A stretch of 64,000 nucleotides of DNA from positions 42,374 through 106,373 of the forward strand of contig WGNB01000036.1 of NCBI GenBank assembly GCA_016124795.1, given 5' to 3'. Shown here in pieces: positions 36,601 through 45,357 of this stretch. Each line of letters begins with the position of its first letter. The first letter of the stretch is position 1. The position numbers were made by a program, and so were the translations under genes. Below the pieces are notes generated by a model. It saw only the letters and a list, made by a program, of their open reading frames with translations, made no database searches and was not told the DNA's origin. This DNA comes from Rhodopseudomonas sp. (GTDB taxonomy: Bacteria; Pseudomonadota; Alphaproteobacteria; Rhizobiales; Xanthobacteraceae).

Positions 36601-36847
36601 GCGCTTTCGTCCGATCATGATGACGACGCTGGCCGCCTTGTTCGGCGCGTTGCCGCTGGCGCTCGAATCCGGCACCGGCTCGGAACTGCGCAATCCGCTC
36701 GGCATCACCATCGTCGGCGGACTCTTGCTGAGCCAATTGCTGACGCTCTACACGACGCCGGTGATCTACCTTTACATGGAACGCCTGCGCGCCCGTCTGT
36801 CGTCGGCGCCGCCGAGACACCGCCCCGTTCCCGGCCCGGCGGAGTGA
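33650..36847 (+). CDS. RND multidrug transporter subunit, MdtB-like, with Thr/Asn-rich insertion
   Basis: A 1065-residue inner-membrane proton-driven exporter with twelve expected membrane segments and two large periplasmic loops. The proton-relay motif GFVVDDAIVMIEN is in TM4 and GIVKKNAIMMIDFAL in TM10. MdtB-type subunits work with MdtC-type partners, which follows here at 36993. A 36-residue low-complexity stretch (about residues 775-810, rich in Thr, Ala and Asn) replaces a short loop in the second periplasmic domain. The start at 33650 gives the standard MSVSSPFIHRPIATS N-terminus. Confidence 0.94.
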   Translation: MSVSSPFIHRPIATSLLGVAVMLGGALGYWSLPISALPQVDFPTIQVTTQLPGANPDTIAALVTAPLERTFGQIPALQAMTSSSSFGISQVTLQFDLNRDIDAASQDVQSAINAAGSTLPRNLPYPPLYSKVNPADAPIVTLAITSDNIDQRTLSDLADTVMAPRLSEVTGVGHVSVQGNIRPAIRIQADLSRLAAYGIALEDLRTAIVSANVAGAKGALDGAHQSYTIAANDQISSANAYKTITVAFRNGAPVLLSDVADVVDGLENSKVGAWYKGKPAIVIDVQRQPGANVIDTVTRVQAELPRLRRSMPAGATLTVVNDRTTTIRASIHDVQFTLVLSIGLVVLVVFIFLRTVRATIIAGVALPLSLIATFGVMWFAGFSLDNLSLMALTIGTGFVVDDAIVMIENIVRHIEDGESPLDAALKGAREIGFTVISLTLSLIAVFIPLLFMTGLVGRMFREFALTLTIAVVASAIVSLTLTPMMCGRLLRRKKDNDGNAVTRWFSDAVDRTVENYRQSLEWVLRRQRATLLLTLVTLAATIGLYIVMPKGFLPLQDTGQITAITEAGVDVSFGEMQRRQGEIEALIRTDPDVASVVSVIGVSPVNATPNAGRLAIGLKPREQRNDLVAAIIERLKDKVAGIPGMTVYFQATQDIQISTRSSRALYQYTLTGSDAADVTSWAAKLTQALRGDPALREVASEAQEGGPRVLVNVDREQAGRLGVSMQSITDTLYDAFGQRQISTIYGQANQYRVILEAQPRYTQDPASLSKLYVTGASTANGTAATVANTATGTTNTNTSATPNAVTGSNQVPLAAFAHFVNTSAPLSIAHQEQFPSVTISFDLAPGYALSDAVDVITRTQQQIGMPASVSGNYSGDAAEFSKSLAGEPWLILAAVIAIYIVLGVLYESFIHPLTILSTLPSAGVGALLALMLFGYDLSVIALIGIVLLMGIVKKNAIMMIDFALEAERHQGLSPEESIVQAALLRFRPIMMTTLAALFGALPLALESGTGSELRNPLGITIVGGLLLSQLLTLYTTPVIYLYMERLRARLSSAPPRHRPVPGPAE

Positions 36848-36875
36848 GTGGGATGAAACGGGTCAGTGTAATTCG

Positions 36876-36978
36876 GTCATTCCGGGGCGCGCGCGCAACG
36901 CGCGAACCCGGAATCCAGATGCGACGCCAGCGCGGGTATCCGGATTCCGGATCGCCGCTTTGCGGCGTCCGGAATGAC
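36876..36978. repeat. Palindromic intergenic repeat, copy 1 (~103 bp)
   Basis: The element starts gtcattccgg and ends ccggaatgac, with internal cgaacccggaatccaga and atccggattccgg blocks that fold back on each other, so the whole unit is an imperfect inverted repeat. A second copy with the same blocks is at 62782-62894. Repeats of this style (REP/RPE-like) are common between genes in Bradyrhizobiaceae. It fills most of the gap between the two RND genes and may act on mRNA stability or as a partial terminator. Confidence 0.85.
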
Positions 36979-36992
36979 GAGAGTATGCGGCC

Positions 36993-39900
36993 ATGAATTT
37001 CTCCTGGCCTTTCATTCGCCGCCCGATCGGCACCACGCTGATGGCCATCGGCCTGTTTCTGGTCGGCGCCATCGCCTATAACTTTCTACCCGTCGCCAGT
37101 CTGCCGACCGTCGAATTCCCGACCATCAGCATCAGCGCGTCGCGGCCCGGCGCCGAGCCCAACATCATGGCCGCGACAGTCGCGGCACCGCTCGAACGGC
37201 GGCTGAGCGAAATCTCCGGCATCACCGAGATGACCTCGACCAGTTCGTCCGGCTCGACACGCATCAATGTGCAATTCGACCTGTCGCGCAGCATCGAGGG
37301 CGCCGCCCGCGACGTGCAAGCCGCCCTCAACGCGGCGCTGACCGATCTGCCCGGTGACATGCCGACGCTGCCGCGCTTTCGCAAATCGAACCCCGCCGCC
37401 TCGCCGGTCCTGATTCTGGCGCTGACGTCGAAAACCATGCCGGCCAGCGCGATTTACGACGCCGCCGACAGCGTGATCGTGCAGCGTCTGAGCCAGATCG
37501 ACGGCGTTGCCGATGTCACCGTGGCCGGCTCCGAACAACCGGCGATCCGGGTGCGGGTCGATCCGGCCCGGCTTTCGGCGATGGGGCTCGGTCTCGAACA
37601 GGTCCGCACCGCCATCGCCAACTCCAACGCGCAGGGCCCGCTCGGCATCTTCGACGGCAAAACCCGCGCCACCTCGATCGGCATCAACGATCAATTGCGC
37701 GAGCCGGACGACTATGACCCGATCGTGGTCAAGACGGTCAACGGCACCGTCATCCGGCTGTCGACGGTCGCCTCCATCACGCCGAGTGTGCGCGACAGCC
37801 GTTCGGCCGGCTGGTTCAACCGCGATCCGTCGGTGCTGCTGATCATCACCAAGCAGGGCGACGCCAATGTGATCGACACGGTCGACCGCATCTATGCGAT
37901 GCTGCCCGAACTGCGGCCCTATATTCCCGCCGGTCTCAACATCTCGGTCCTGAGCGACCGGACCCAGACCATCCGCGCCAGCGTCAACGATATGCAATGG
38001 ACGCTGGCGGCCACCGCCGTGCTGGTGATGCTGGTGGTATTCCTGTTCCTGCGCCGCACCGCCGCGACGCTGGCGGCCGGTGTCACCGTGCCGCTGTCGC
38101 TTTCCGGAACCTGCGCGGCGATGTGGGTCGCCGGCTTTTCGATCGACAATCTCTCGCTGATGGCGCTCGCCGTCTGCATCGGATTCGTCGTCGACGACGC
38201 CATCGTCATGATCGAGAACATGTTCCGGTTCATGGAGAAAGGCTACTCGCCAATGGCGGCGGCCTTGCGCGGAGCCAAGCAGATCGGCTTCACCGTGGTG
38301 TCGATCTCGGTATCACTGATCGCCGCCTTTATTCCCCTGCTGTTCATGGGCGGGATTGTCGGGAGGCTGTTCCGGGAATTCTCGGTGACGCTGGCCTTCG
38401 CCATCGTCGTTTCGACCGTGGTGTCATTGTCGGTCACGCCGATGATCTGCGCCTACTTTGTCCACGAGATGCCGCACAAGGACGCCACCTGGCTCGACCG
38501 CCGGGTTGAAGGCATCCTGTCGCGGATGATTGGCTTCTACGACCGGACGCTCGCTTTCGTGATCGCCCACCGCGCGCTGGCGCTGATTGCTTTCATCGCC
38601 ACCATCGCGCTTACCGCCGGACTCTTCATCAAGGTACCGAAAGGCTATTTCCCGCAGGACGACACCGGGCTGATCTTCGGCGGAACACAGGCCTCGACCG
38701 ATATCTCCTACGACGCCATGCTCAAGCTGCAACAACGGGCGATGGACGTTGTGCTCGCCGACCCGGCCGTGGCGGGGCTGGGCTCGTCGGTCGGCTCGTC
38801 CGGATTTGGCGGTTCGGTCAACCGCGGCCGGCTGTTCGTCAGTCTGAAGCCGTTAAGCGAGCGCGGCAATGTGCCGACCGCGCGGGTGGTCGCGCGCATT
38901 CGCAATCAGCTCAACAAGATTCCGGGCATCCGGGTCTTCCTGGTGCCGGCGCAGGATCTGCGGATGGGCGCACGCCAGAGCGATTCGAGCTACCAGTTCA
39001 CGCTGTGGAGCTCCGACATCGACGCCCTGCAAACCTGGGTGCCTAAAGTGGTCGACCGGGCGCAGCAGATCGCCGACCTGACCGACGTCACCACCGACCG
39101 GGAGCAAGGCGGCCTGCAAGCCAATATCTCGATCAACCGACCCGCCGCCGCCCGGCTCGGCGTCAGCATTCAGGACATCGACAACGTCCTCAACGACGCC
39201 TTCTCGCAGCGCCAGATTTCGACGATCTACACCCAGCGCAACCAGTACCGCGTCATTCTTGAAGTCGACAAGAAATACCAACGCGACCCCAACGACCTGA
39301 GCAACCTGTTCGTGCCCGGTGACGGCAACGCACAGGTGCCGCTATCGGCGGTGACCCGGATGGAGCGCGGCATCGCGCCGCTTGTGGTCAACCATCAGGG
39401 CCAGTTCCCGTCGACGACCATTACCTACAACATCAAGGCCGGCGTGCCGATCGAGACCGCCACCGCCGAGCTGACGCAAGCGGTCGCCGAAATGCATTTG
39501 CCCGACGCCATTCACACCGACTTTGCCGGCGACGTCAAAGCATTCAAGCAGAGCGCCAGCGCTCAACCGCTTCTGCTGGTGGCGGCGTTGATCGCGGTTT
39601 ATATCGTGCTCGGCATCCTGTACGAGAGCCTGGTGCATCCGCTGACCATCATCTCGACGCTGCCGTCGGCGGGACTGGGCGCGTTGCTGGCCTTGCAGGT
39701 CTCGGGCACCGAACTCACCGTGATCGCCTTCATCGGCATCATCCTGCTGATCGGCATCGTCAAGAAGAACGGCATCATGATGGTGGACTTCGCGCTGGAG
39801 GGTGAGCGCGTCCGCGGGCTGACGCCGGCGCAGGCGATCCATGAGGCCTGTATGGCGCGATTCCGACCGATCCTGATGACGACACTCGCCGCCATGCTCG

Positions 39901-40136
39901 GCGCGGTGCCGTTGCTCGTCGCGGTCGGCCCGGGTTCGGAATTGCGCCGTCCGCTCGGCATCACCATCATCGGCGGCCTGCTGGTATCGCAGGTCCTGAC
40001 GCTTTACACGACGCCGGTGATTTATCTCTGGCTCGACAAGCTGCATCTCAAGCTTGGCGGCCGGCTGCCGACCTTCATCAAGCGGCGGCGTGACGGCGGA
40101 ACGCCGGATGCGCCGGGCATTCAGCCGGCGGAATAA
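36993..40136 (+). CDS. RND multidrug transporter subunit, MdtC-like
   Basis: A 1047-residue inner-membrane exporter subunit. The N-terminus MNFSWPFIRRPIGTTLMAIG, TM4 GFVVDDAIVMIENMFRF and TM10 GIVKKNGIMMVDFAL are typical. It resembles MdtC, forming a mixed trimer with the MdtB-like subunit. The loop matching the partner's 36-residue insertion is only about seven residues here (PGDGNAQ). It is the last gene of the pump operon and is followed by a terminator hairpin. Substrates cannot be predicted; MdtABC homologues export bile salts, novobiocin or flavonoids. Confidence 0.94.
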   Translation: MNFSWPFIRRPIGTTLMAIGLFLVGAIAYNFLPVASLPTVEFPTISISASRPGAEPNIMAATVAAPLERRLSEISGITEMTSTSSSGSTRINVQFDLSRSIEGAARDVQAALNAALTDLPGDMPTLPRFRKSNPAASPVLILALTSKTMPASAIYDAADSVIVQRLSQIDGVADVTVAGSEQPAIRVRVDPARLSAMGLGLEQVRTAIANSNAQGPLGIFDGKTRATSIGINDQLREPDDYDPIVVKTVNGTVIRLSTVASITPSVRDSRSAGWFNRDPSVLLIITKQGDANVIDTVDRIYAMLPELRPYIPAGLNISVLSDRTQTIRASVNDMQWTLAATAVLVMLVVFLFLRRTAATLAAGVTVPLSLSGTCAAMWVAGFSIDNLSLMALAVCIGFVVDDAIVMIENMFRFMEKGYSPMAAALRGAKQIGFTVVSISVSLIAAFIPLLFMGGIVGRLFREFSVTLAFAIVVSTVVSLSVTPMICAYFVHEMPHKDATWLDRRVEGILSRMIGFYDRTLAFVIAHRALALIAFIATIALTAGLFIKVPKGYFPQDDTGLIFGGTQASTDISYDAMLKLQQRAMDVVLADPAVAGLGSSVGSSGFGGSVNRGRLFVSLKPLSERGNVPTARVVARIRNQLNKIPGIRVFLVPAQDLRMGARQSDSSYQFTLWSSDIDALQTWVPKVVDRAQQIADLTDVTTDREQGGLQANISINRPAAARLGVSIQDIDNVLNDAFSQRQISTIYTQRNQYRVILEVDKKYQRDPNDLSNLFVPGDGNAQVPLSAVTRMERGIAPLVVNHQGQFPSTTITYNIKAGVPIETATAELTQAVAEMHLPDAIHTDFAGDVKAFKQSASAQPLLLVAALIAVYIVLGILYESLVHPLTIISTLPSAGLGALLALQVSGTELTVIAFIGIILLIGIVKKNGIMMVDFALEGERVRGLTPAQAIHEACMARFRPILMTTLAAMLGAVPLLVAVGPGSELRRPLGITIIGGLLVSQVLTLYTTPVIYLWLDKLHLKLGGRLPTFIKRRRDGGTPDAPGIQPAE

Positions 40137-40147
40137 GCAATGCGGAA

Positions 40148-40177
40148 CCGCCGCCCCCGTTTACACGGGGACGGCGG
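40148..40177. terminator. Terminator-like hairpin at the end of the efflux operon
   Basis: Arms ccgccgcccccgt and acggggacggcgg pair with one mismatch around a TTAC loop, 11 bases after the RND stop and just before the convergent dioxygenase stop. No T-run follows, so termination efficiency is uncertain. Confidence 0.55.
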
Positions 40178-40185
40178 CAATCATC

Positions 40186-41148
40186 TCAGCTTTCGCCGGC
40201 TTCGCAGTTGAGCGTGAATTCGCGCGGCACATCCGGTCCCCACAGATAGAACGAGTCTTCCGGCTTGTGATCGGCCGAGGGCCAGCGCTCTTCCTTCGGG
40301 ATATAATCGATGTCGCAGGAATATTCCGAGAAGCTGCCCCACGGGTCCATGATGTAGTGGAAGTAGTTCGAGCCGAGCACGTGGCGGCCAAGACCCCAGC
40401 CTTTCTGGTAGCCCTTGTCATGCATCCGCATCGCGCCGAGACCGATGTCGTTGACGCTGGCCACGTCCCAGCTGCAATGGTGAAAGCCCGGCGCCGACGA
40501 CTTGACCAGCGCCAGCATGTGATGATCGCTGCCGTGGATGCCGTGCATGAAGGCGACCAGGTCGGACGCCTTGTCCGAAAGGCGCAGGCCGAGCGTGCGC
40601 TCGTAGAACTTGATTGAGGCCAGCACGTCGCTGGTGAAGATCAGCACATGCGACAGCCGGCGCGGCCGCACCGCCGGCGCCTGGGCCCGCACCACGGCGG
40701 CGGCCTTGCCGGGCCCAACGGTGACCCATTCGCTATCCGATTTCTGATCCGGCGATACCTTGGGCGCGACCTTGATCTCCATCAGCACGCCTTCATGGTT
40801 ACGGAACCAGAAACCGTTGCTCTCGAAGCCGGGCGGCGGATCGATCAGCTTGATGCCCTCGCCTTCGATACGGGCCTTCAGCCGCGCAATGTCCTCGGGA
40901 TAGCAGCCGAACGACAGATGATGCAGCGCCTTGGTCTTGCCTTCGACCGCCGAGCCCCAGGCATGGTCATGACCGAAGGTCTTGAGCTGCAACGTATTGC
41001 CGTTGCGCACCATGTTCAGTCCGAAATTCGTGTAGAACTCATCGGCGACGTTCAGATCCGGCACCGCCAGAACGAATTGATCAAGCGAGTGAACGCCGAG
41101 CGCTCCGGATTCGGTCGTCGGCGGCACGTAACCTTGGATGGCGGTCAT
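40186..41148 (-). CDS. Type I extradiol (catechol 2,3-dioxygenase-like) ring-cleavage dioxygenase
   Basis: A 320-residue two-module VOC enzyme. The iron ligands of type I extradiol dioxygenases are visible in the C-terminal module: His167 (LSHVLIF), His223 or 224 (GFHHCSWD) and Glu275 (SFSEYSCD). The N-terminal module lacks the set, as usual. It should open a catecholic ring with O2. The start at 41148 follows an AGGGAGCTGGGA stretch. It is monocistronic, divergent from a small membrane protein gene, and distant from the other aromatic genes (21665-29061). Confidence 0.9.
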   Translation of the reverse strand: MTAIQGYVPPTTESGALGVHSLDQFVLAVPDLNVADEFYTNFGLNMVRNGNTLQLKTFGHDHAWGSAVEGKTKALHHLSFGCYPEDIARLKARIEGEGIKLIDPPPGFESNGFWFRNHEGVLMEIKVAPKVSPDQKSDSEWVTVGPGKAAAVVRAQAPAVRPRRLSHVLIFTSDVLASIKFYERTLGLRLSDKASDLVAFMHGIHGSDHHMLALVKSSAPGFHHCSWDVASVNDIGLGAMRMHDKGYQKGWGLGRHVLGSNYFHYIMDPWGSFSEYSCDIDYIPKEERWPSADHKPEDSFYLWGPDVPREFTLNCEAGES

Positions 41149-41361
41149 TCCCAGCTCCCTAGACTCTTAATCGGGTGATTTCCGGCATCATACGCCGCCT
41201 GCAAACCGGCGCAAACCACTTCATCGCCGCGACTGGCCTGAATTAAGGCGACAATGGGCGCAGGCCCCGGCCCACCGGCCGTAACCCTTTCGCCTGCCGG
41301 AATATGACCCGCCTTGCGGTTCCCCCAGGAACCATTGCCGCCACCGGCGGTTTAAACCGGC

Positions 41362-41781
41362 ATGACCCGAACCGAAGCCGAAGGCCTTGGCCTGTCCATG
41401 TTGCTATACGCCGGGATGGTGGTCGGCGCGCTCGCCGCGTTCGCGATCCCGGTCTATTACGCGACACGGCCGCAGGTTTATGACAACCCGCCATTGGCCG
41501 ACAGCGATCCGCTGTTAAACAGTCCGATCATCGGCGAACGAGACGTGGCCCGGATGCCGCTCGCCGTTCTGCACCACCGGGTGATCGTCGACCCCAAAAT
41601 GGTCGCGGCGCTGAATGCCGAGATCAAAAAAGCCGCTCCGGTTCGCCAAGCGACCGCCAAGGCGGCGACCGAATCGCCGGCCCACATGGCGGAACACCAC
41701 GCAGGCGGCGGCTCCGTCGCCGAGTTGCAGCCGGAACCCCGTCACTCGACCTTTTTCCTGTTCCGACTGTTCGGCGGCTAA
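41362..41781 (+). CDS. Hypothetical single-span membrane protein
   Basis: A 139-residue protein not assigned to a family. One membrane helix (about residues 11-33, LSMLLYAGMVVGALAAFAIPVYYA) is followed by a polar periplasmic or cytoplasmic region rich in Ala, Pro and His and a C-terminal FFLFRLFGG. Codon use matches the surrounding genome, and the adjacent genes do not overlap it. It is likely real but of unknown role, lying between an extradiol dioxygenase and a convergent LysR gene. Confidence 0.6.
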   Translation: MTRTEAEGLGLSMLLYAGMVVGALAAFAIPVYYATRPQVYDNPPLADSDPLLNSPIIGERDVARMPLAVLHHRVIVDPKMVAALNAEIKKAAPVRQATAKAATESPAHMAEHHAGGGSVAELQPEPRHSTFFLFRLFGG

Positions 41782-41818
41782 CGTCGTGGCCGTGGCCATC
41801 GCGCGGCGCGACAACAAC

Positions 41819-42703
41819 CTAAGTCGCGTCGAAGGCGCGCAGCAATGCTTGCTCGGCCGGGCTGGGATGACGCTCTTTATGATGCAACACGTAGAACGAC
41901 CGCCCCGGCAATTCGATCTGCACGCGATGCAAGGTCCTGGCCGCGAGCGACGGCGCGACCACGAGATCCGAGATCGCGGTGGCATGAGCGCCGGTTTCGA
42001 CAGCCGAGCGCAGAGCTTCGTTTGACGGCAGTTCGAGTTTGATCGTCAGGTCGGCAAGCTTCAGGCCGTAACGCTTGAGCGCGGCCTCGAACATCGAACG
42101 GGTGCCGGAGCCGGGCTCGCGCAGCACCCAGCCGGTCTCCACCAGCATGGCCGGCGCGATCCGCCGTTTCTTCGCCCAGGGATGCGTCATCCCGACGACC
42201 ACGATCAGCGCGTCGCCGGCGATTTTGCGGGCAGACAGAATGGGATCGTCGATTTCACCTTCGACAAAGCCGAGGTCGGCGCGACCTTCGTGAACGTCGC
42301 GCGCCACCGTTTCAGTATTGGCAATCCGGATATGAAGTTCGATGCCCGGATGGGCGGCCTGAAATTTCTCCAGTCGCGGCGGCAGCCAGTAATTACCGAC
42401 GGTCTGGCTGGCGGATATCGCCAGCGTGCCGCGCTGCAAGCCGGCGAGTTCCTGCAAGCTCTGCTCGGCTGCCTTCGCGCGCGCCAGGACGGCGCGGGCC
42501 TCAACAAGAAAAGTCCGGCCGGTCTGTGTCAGCGCGATGCCACGCCCGACCCGATCGAACAATTTGATGTTGTAACGTGCCTCCAGCGCCGCGATCGCGG
42601 CGCTGGTGGCCGATTGCGTCAAATTCAATTGACGCGAAGCCTGCGTGACATGTTCCTTGTCGGCAACCGCGACGAAAATTCGAAGCTGCTCCAAGGTCAT
42701 CAT
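41819..42703 (-). CDS. LysR-family regulator (YeiE/CysB-like), cotranscribed with a YeiH exporter
   Basis: A 294-residue regulator: winged helix MTLEQLRIFVAVADKEHV and ASRQLNLTQSATSAAIAALE, then effector domain from about residue 90 (RGTLAISASQTVGNYWLP). The GTRSMFEAALKRYG segment resembles YeiE, which regulates YeiH-type transporters. It starts four bases after the stop of the YeiH-like gene, so it is the second gene of that transcript rather than being divergent from it, the more common layout. Two adjacent ATG codons could both serve as start. Confidence 0.92.
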   Translation of the reverse strand: MMTLEQLRIFVAVADKEHVTQASRQLNLTQSATSAAIAALEARYNIKLFDRVGRGIALTQTGRTFLVEARAVLARAKAAEQSLQELAGLQRGTLAISASQTVGNYWLPPRLEKFQAAHPGIELHIRIANTETVARDVHEGRADLGFVEGEIDDPILSARKIAGDALIVVVGMTHPWAKKRRIAPAMLVETGWVLREPGSGTRSMFEAALKRYGLKLADLTIKLELPSNEALRSAVETGAHATAISDLVVAPSLAARTLHRVQIELPGRSFYVLHHKERHPSPAEQALLRAFDAT

Positions 42704-42707
42704 CGGC

Positions 42708-43817
42708 TCATCCGATCAATTTGATCAACGTCAGGCTGAAGCCGGCGATGAACAGAAATGCCAGCGCGCCGAGAATGGCCGGCCGCATCCCCTTGCCGGC
42801 CACCTTGCGGATATCGGTCTCCAGACCCATCGCGGCAAGCGCGACCGACAAAAGAAACGTGGTCAACAGCACCAGTCCGGCTTTGGCTTCATGGGGAATG
42901 GTGACGACGCTGTTCAATCCCACCAGCGCGACAAAGCCGAGCACGAACCACGGCAACGGCGGCCGCGCGGTATTGCTACCCTCACCCGCGCCCGTCCGCT
43001 TGGTGGCGCGCGCCGCCATCAGGCCGAGGCCGATCACCAACGGCGCCAGCAAGATCACGCGCGACAGCTTGGCGATTGTGCCGAATTCGCCGGCCTGCTG
43101 ACCGTCCTGAAACGCGGCGGCGACCACCTGGGCGATCTCGTGAATCGAGGCGCCGCTCCACAGGCCATAAGCATGCGGATCGAGGTGCAGCAAGCCGGGC
43201 AACAAAGGATAGACGAACATCGCAATCGACCCGAACACCGTGACGCAGGCCACCGCGTAAGCCACGTCCTCGTCGTGCGCCTTGGTCACCGTATTGGTCG
43301 CAATCACCGCCGAGGCCCCGCAGATCGAAGTCCCCGCGGCAATCAATTGCGCGAGTTTGGGCTCCACTCCGAGTACACGGCCCATCCAGGTGGTGAAGGC
43401 GAATGTCGCCAGCAAGGTCGCGACGATAATGCCGAGGCCGACAGGTCCAACCTCGACCACCTGCGCTGCCGTCAGTTGCAGGCCGAGCAGAATGATGGCC
43501 AGCCTCAGGATTCGGCGCAGGCTGAAGGTGACGCCCGGCTTGGCCCAGATCGGCGTGCCAACGATGTTATGGAAGGCCATGCCGACGAGAATGGCGAGGA
43601 TCAGCGGACTAAAGGTCGCGACGCCGGGCAGCAGCCGCAAGGCGAAGGCCAGGCCGGCGACCGCGCTCGTCAGCAGCAGACCGGGCGTGACCGCGGCAAG
43701 GTGGTGCGACAGCGACCGGCGCTCCGCCAGGGTCGGATGATGACGGACGGCCGCCGGCTGGGCGGGCTGATCGGCGACCTGATTTGCGGCAATGGTGGTT
43801 TCGGCAATCGGCGACAT
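42708..43817 (-). CDS. YeiH-family putative sulfate/sulfonate exporter
   Basis: A 369-residue inner-membrane protein with about ten hydrophobic segments (for example [19 protein letters not shown] and [13 protein letters not shown]). Family signatures include [19 protein letters not shown] [14 protein letters not shown] and [15 protein letters not shown]. Members are annotated as putative sulfate exporters of the YeiH/YadS class; the true substrate is unsettled. The ATG at 43817 is preceded by GGAGTG. The following gene is a LysR regulator four bases away. Confidence 0.9.
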   Translation of the reverse strand: MSPIAETTIAANQVADQPAQPAAVRHHPTLAERRSLSHHLAAVTPGLLLTSAVAGLAFALRLLPGVATFSPLILAILVGMAFHNIVGTPIWAKPGVTFSLRRILRLAIILLGLQLTAAQVVEVGPVGLGIIVATLLATFAFTTWMGRVLGVEPKLAQLIAAGTSICGASAVIATNTVTKAHDEDVAYAVACVTVFGSIAMFVYPLLPGLLHLDPHAYGLWSGASIHEIAQVVAAAFQDGQQAGEFGTIAKLSRVILLAPLVIGLGLMAARATKRTGAGEGSNTARPPLPWFVLGFVALVGLNSVVTIPHEAKAGLVLLTTFLLSVALAAMGLETDIRKVAGKGMRPAILGALAFLFIAGFSLTLIKLIG

Positions 43818-43959
43818 CGGGGCACTCCAAAGGATTACCGCTGACATATCGCCCGGACCGTTTGATCTATCCAACAGATAGTTCTGTTTAAATCATTCGT
43901 TTTTTCTTGTCGATAGCCGTCCCCTCTCGCAGCTGTGCGGCAGGCGCGCCGCAAGATCG

Positions 43960-43991
43960 CCCGCGCCGCCGGGCTCAACCGGCGGCGCGGG
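43960..43991. other. GC-rich hairpin downstream of the RidA gene
   Basis: Perfect 13-bp arms cccgcgccgccgg and ccggcggcgcggg surround a six-base loop, 40 bases past the RidA stop on the minus strand. No U-run is present, so it may be an mRNA 3'-end protector or a Rho-dependent stop region. Confidence 0.5.
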
Positions 43992-44031
43992 CCAACTTGA
44001 CTGAATTTCGGAGAAGCTGTCCGGCTCCGGT

Positions 44032-44487
44032 TCAGCCGGCTTTCTTCGGAATGGCAACGATCATGTCGAGTTCGACACGCGCGCCGGGCGACGACAGCTG
44101 GTTGATGCAGATCATCGTGCTCGCCGGCTTCCAGTCGCCGAAGTAAGGCCGCATCGCCGCGTGCATGCCGTCGGCATCGCGAATGTCGGTCAGGTATTTG
44201 GTGATCTTGACGACATCGCGCCATGACGCTCCGACGCTGTCGAGCACTTCCTTGGCCCCGGCCATGGCGCGCTTCGTCTGTTCGGTAATGTCGATCGGAT
44301 GCTGGTGATCGGCGTCGATATGCGGATGGATGTGATAAAGCGGCGATGGCGTGACGCCGGAGACAAACATCAGATCGCAGGCGCCGACGATGCGCACCGC
44401 CGGCGCATAAGGCATTTCATCGGCGCGGGCCGGGTTCGGCTGTACGGTTTCGACGGTATAAGCGTTGGAAAGCGTCTTGTCGCTCAT
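44032..44487 (-). CDS. RidA-family protein (reactive intermediate deaminase)
   Basis: A 151-residue YjgF/YER057c/UK114-fold protein. Family parts include the strand DLMFVSGVTPSP, the helix TKRAMAGAKEVLDSVGASWRDVVKITKYLTD and the C-terminal ARVELDMIVAIPK, with Arg and Glu in the ligand pocket. RidA proteins hydrolyse enamine or imine intermediates; catabolic paralogues act on pathway intermediates such as aminoacrylates. The start at 44487 has GGAG upstream. It is the last gene of the second ABC importer operon, suggesting a nitrogen-containing substrate. Confidence 0.88.
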   Translation of the reverse strand: MSDKTLSNAYTVETVQPNPARADEMPYAPAVRIVGACDLMFVSGVTPSPLYHIHPHIDADHQHPIDITEQTKRAMAGAKEVLDSVGASWRDVVKITKYLTDIRDADGMHAAMRPYFGDWKPASTMICINQLSSPGARVELDMIVAIPKKAG

Positions 44488-44529
44488 CGGATGCTCCAGC
44501 AACGATAACGGTTGAAGTGACGATTAAAC

Positions 44530-45357
44530 TCAGGCAAGCCGCCAACGGCCAAGCTTGATGTCGATATAATCCTGGACCTTGGTGACGATAATGCCCAGGG
44601 CCGCGAGCACGATCAGGACCGCGAAGACCTGTTCGGTTTCGAGAATTTGACCCGACAGATAAAGCCTCGCACCCAGACCGTATTTGCCGACCACCATTTC
44701 AGCGGCGACCACCAGGATAATCGACACCCCGAGGCCAAGCCTGATGCCGGCAAAGATCGACGGGATCGCGCTGGGCACCAGTACCTTGCGAACGATCTGC
44801 TGCGGCGTCGCGCCAAGATCGCGCGCCGCCAGCACCAATCCGGGATCGCACTGGCGAACGCCCAGCACGGTGTTGATGACGATCGGGAAGATCGCGCCGA
44901 GGAAGCTGATGGTCAGCATGAACGGTCCGCCGGTGCCGAGCCAGATAATCAGCAGCGGAATGAGCGTCACCTTGGGCAGCGGATACAACATCGCGATGAA
45001 CATGTCGGCGATGGCGCGGACCCGGAATGAGGTCGCGATCCAGACGCCCAGCGCCGCGCCGATGACAACCGCCAAGGCAAATCCGGCAAAGATCCGCCAC
45101 AGGGTCCAGCCGAGATCGATGGCCAAACCGCCGGTCGCGAACATCTTGAACAGCGCGACGACGATCTGGCTGGGCTGCGGCAGATACAGAGGCGACACGC
45201 CGGACAACCGCGCCGCCGCCTCCCAGATCGCAATCACCAGCGCGACCGAGCCCCAGCCCAGCACGCGCTCGTCGTTATACCAGACCCAGACGCGCCGCTT
45301 GCGGGCTGGCGCGGCCGCCTTGGTCGTCGGCTCTGCGAGGGGACCTGCCGGACTCAC
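44530..45357 (-). CDS. ABC transporter permease, NitT/TauT family (second importer)
   Basis: A 275-residue inner-membrane permease with about six membrane segments (for example WGSVALVIAIWEAAARLSG and IFAGFALAVVIGAALGVWIA) and the EAA-type loop VLAARDLGATPQQIVRKVLVPSAIPSIF. The start is GTG at 45357 and overlaps the ATPase TGA by four bases (GTGA). It works with the ATPase and binding protein encoded upstream on this strand. The ligand is unknown. Confidence 0.93.
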   Translation of the reverse strand: MSPAGPLAEPTTKAAAPARKRRVWVWYNDERVLGWGSVALVIAIWEAAARLSGVSPLYLPQPSQIVVALFKMFATGGLAIDLGWTLWRIFAGFALAVVIGAALGVWIATSFRVRAIADMFIAMLYPLPKVTLIPLLIIWLGTGGPFMLTISFLGAIFPIVINTVLGVRQCDPGLVLAARDLGATPQQIVRKVLVPSAIPSIFAGIRLGLGVSIILVVAAEMVVGKYGLGARLYLSGQILETEQVFAVLIVLAALGIIVTKVQDYIDIKLGRWRLA

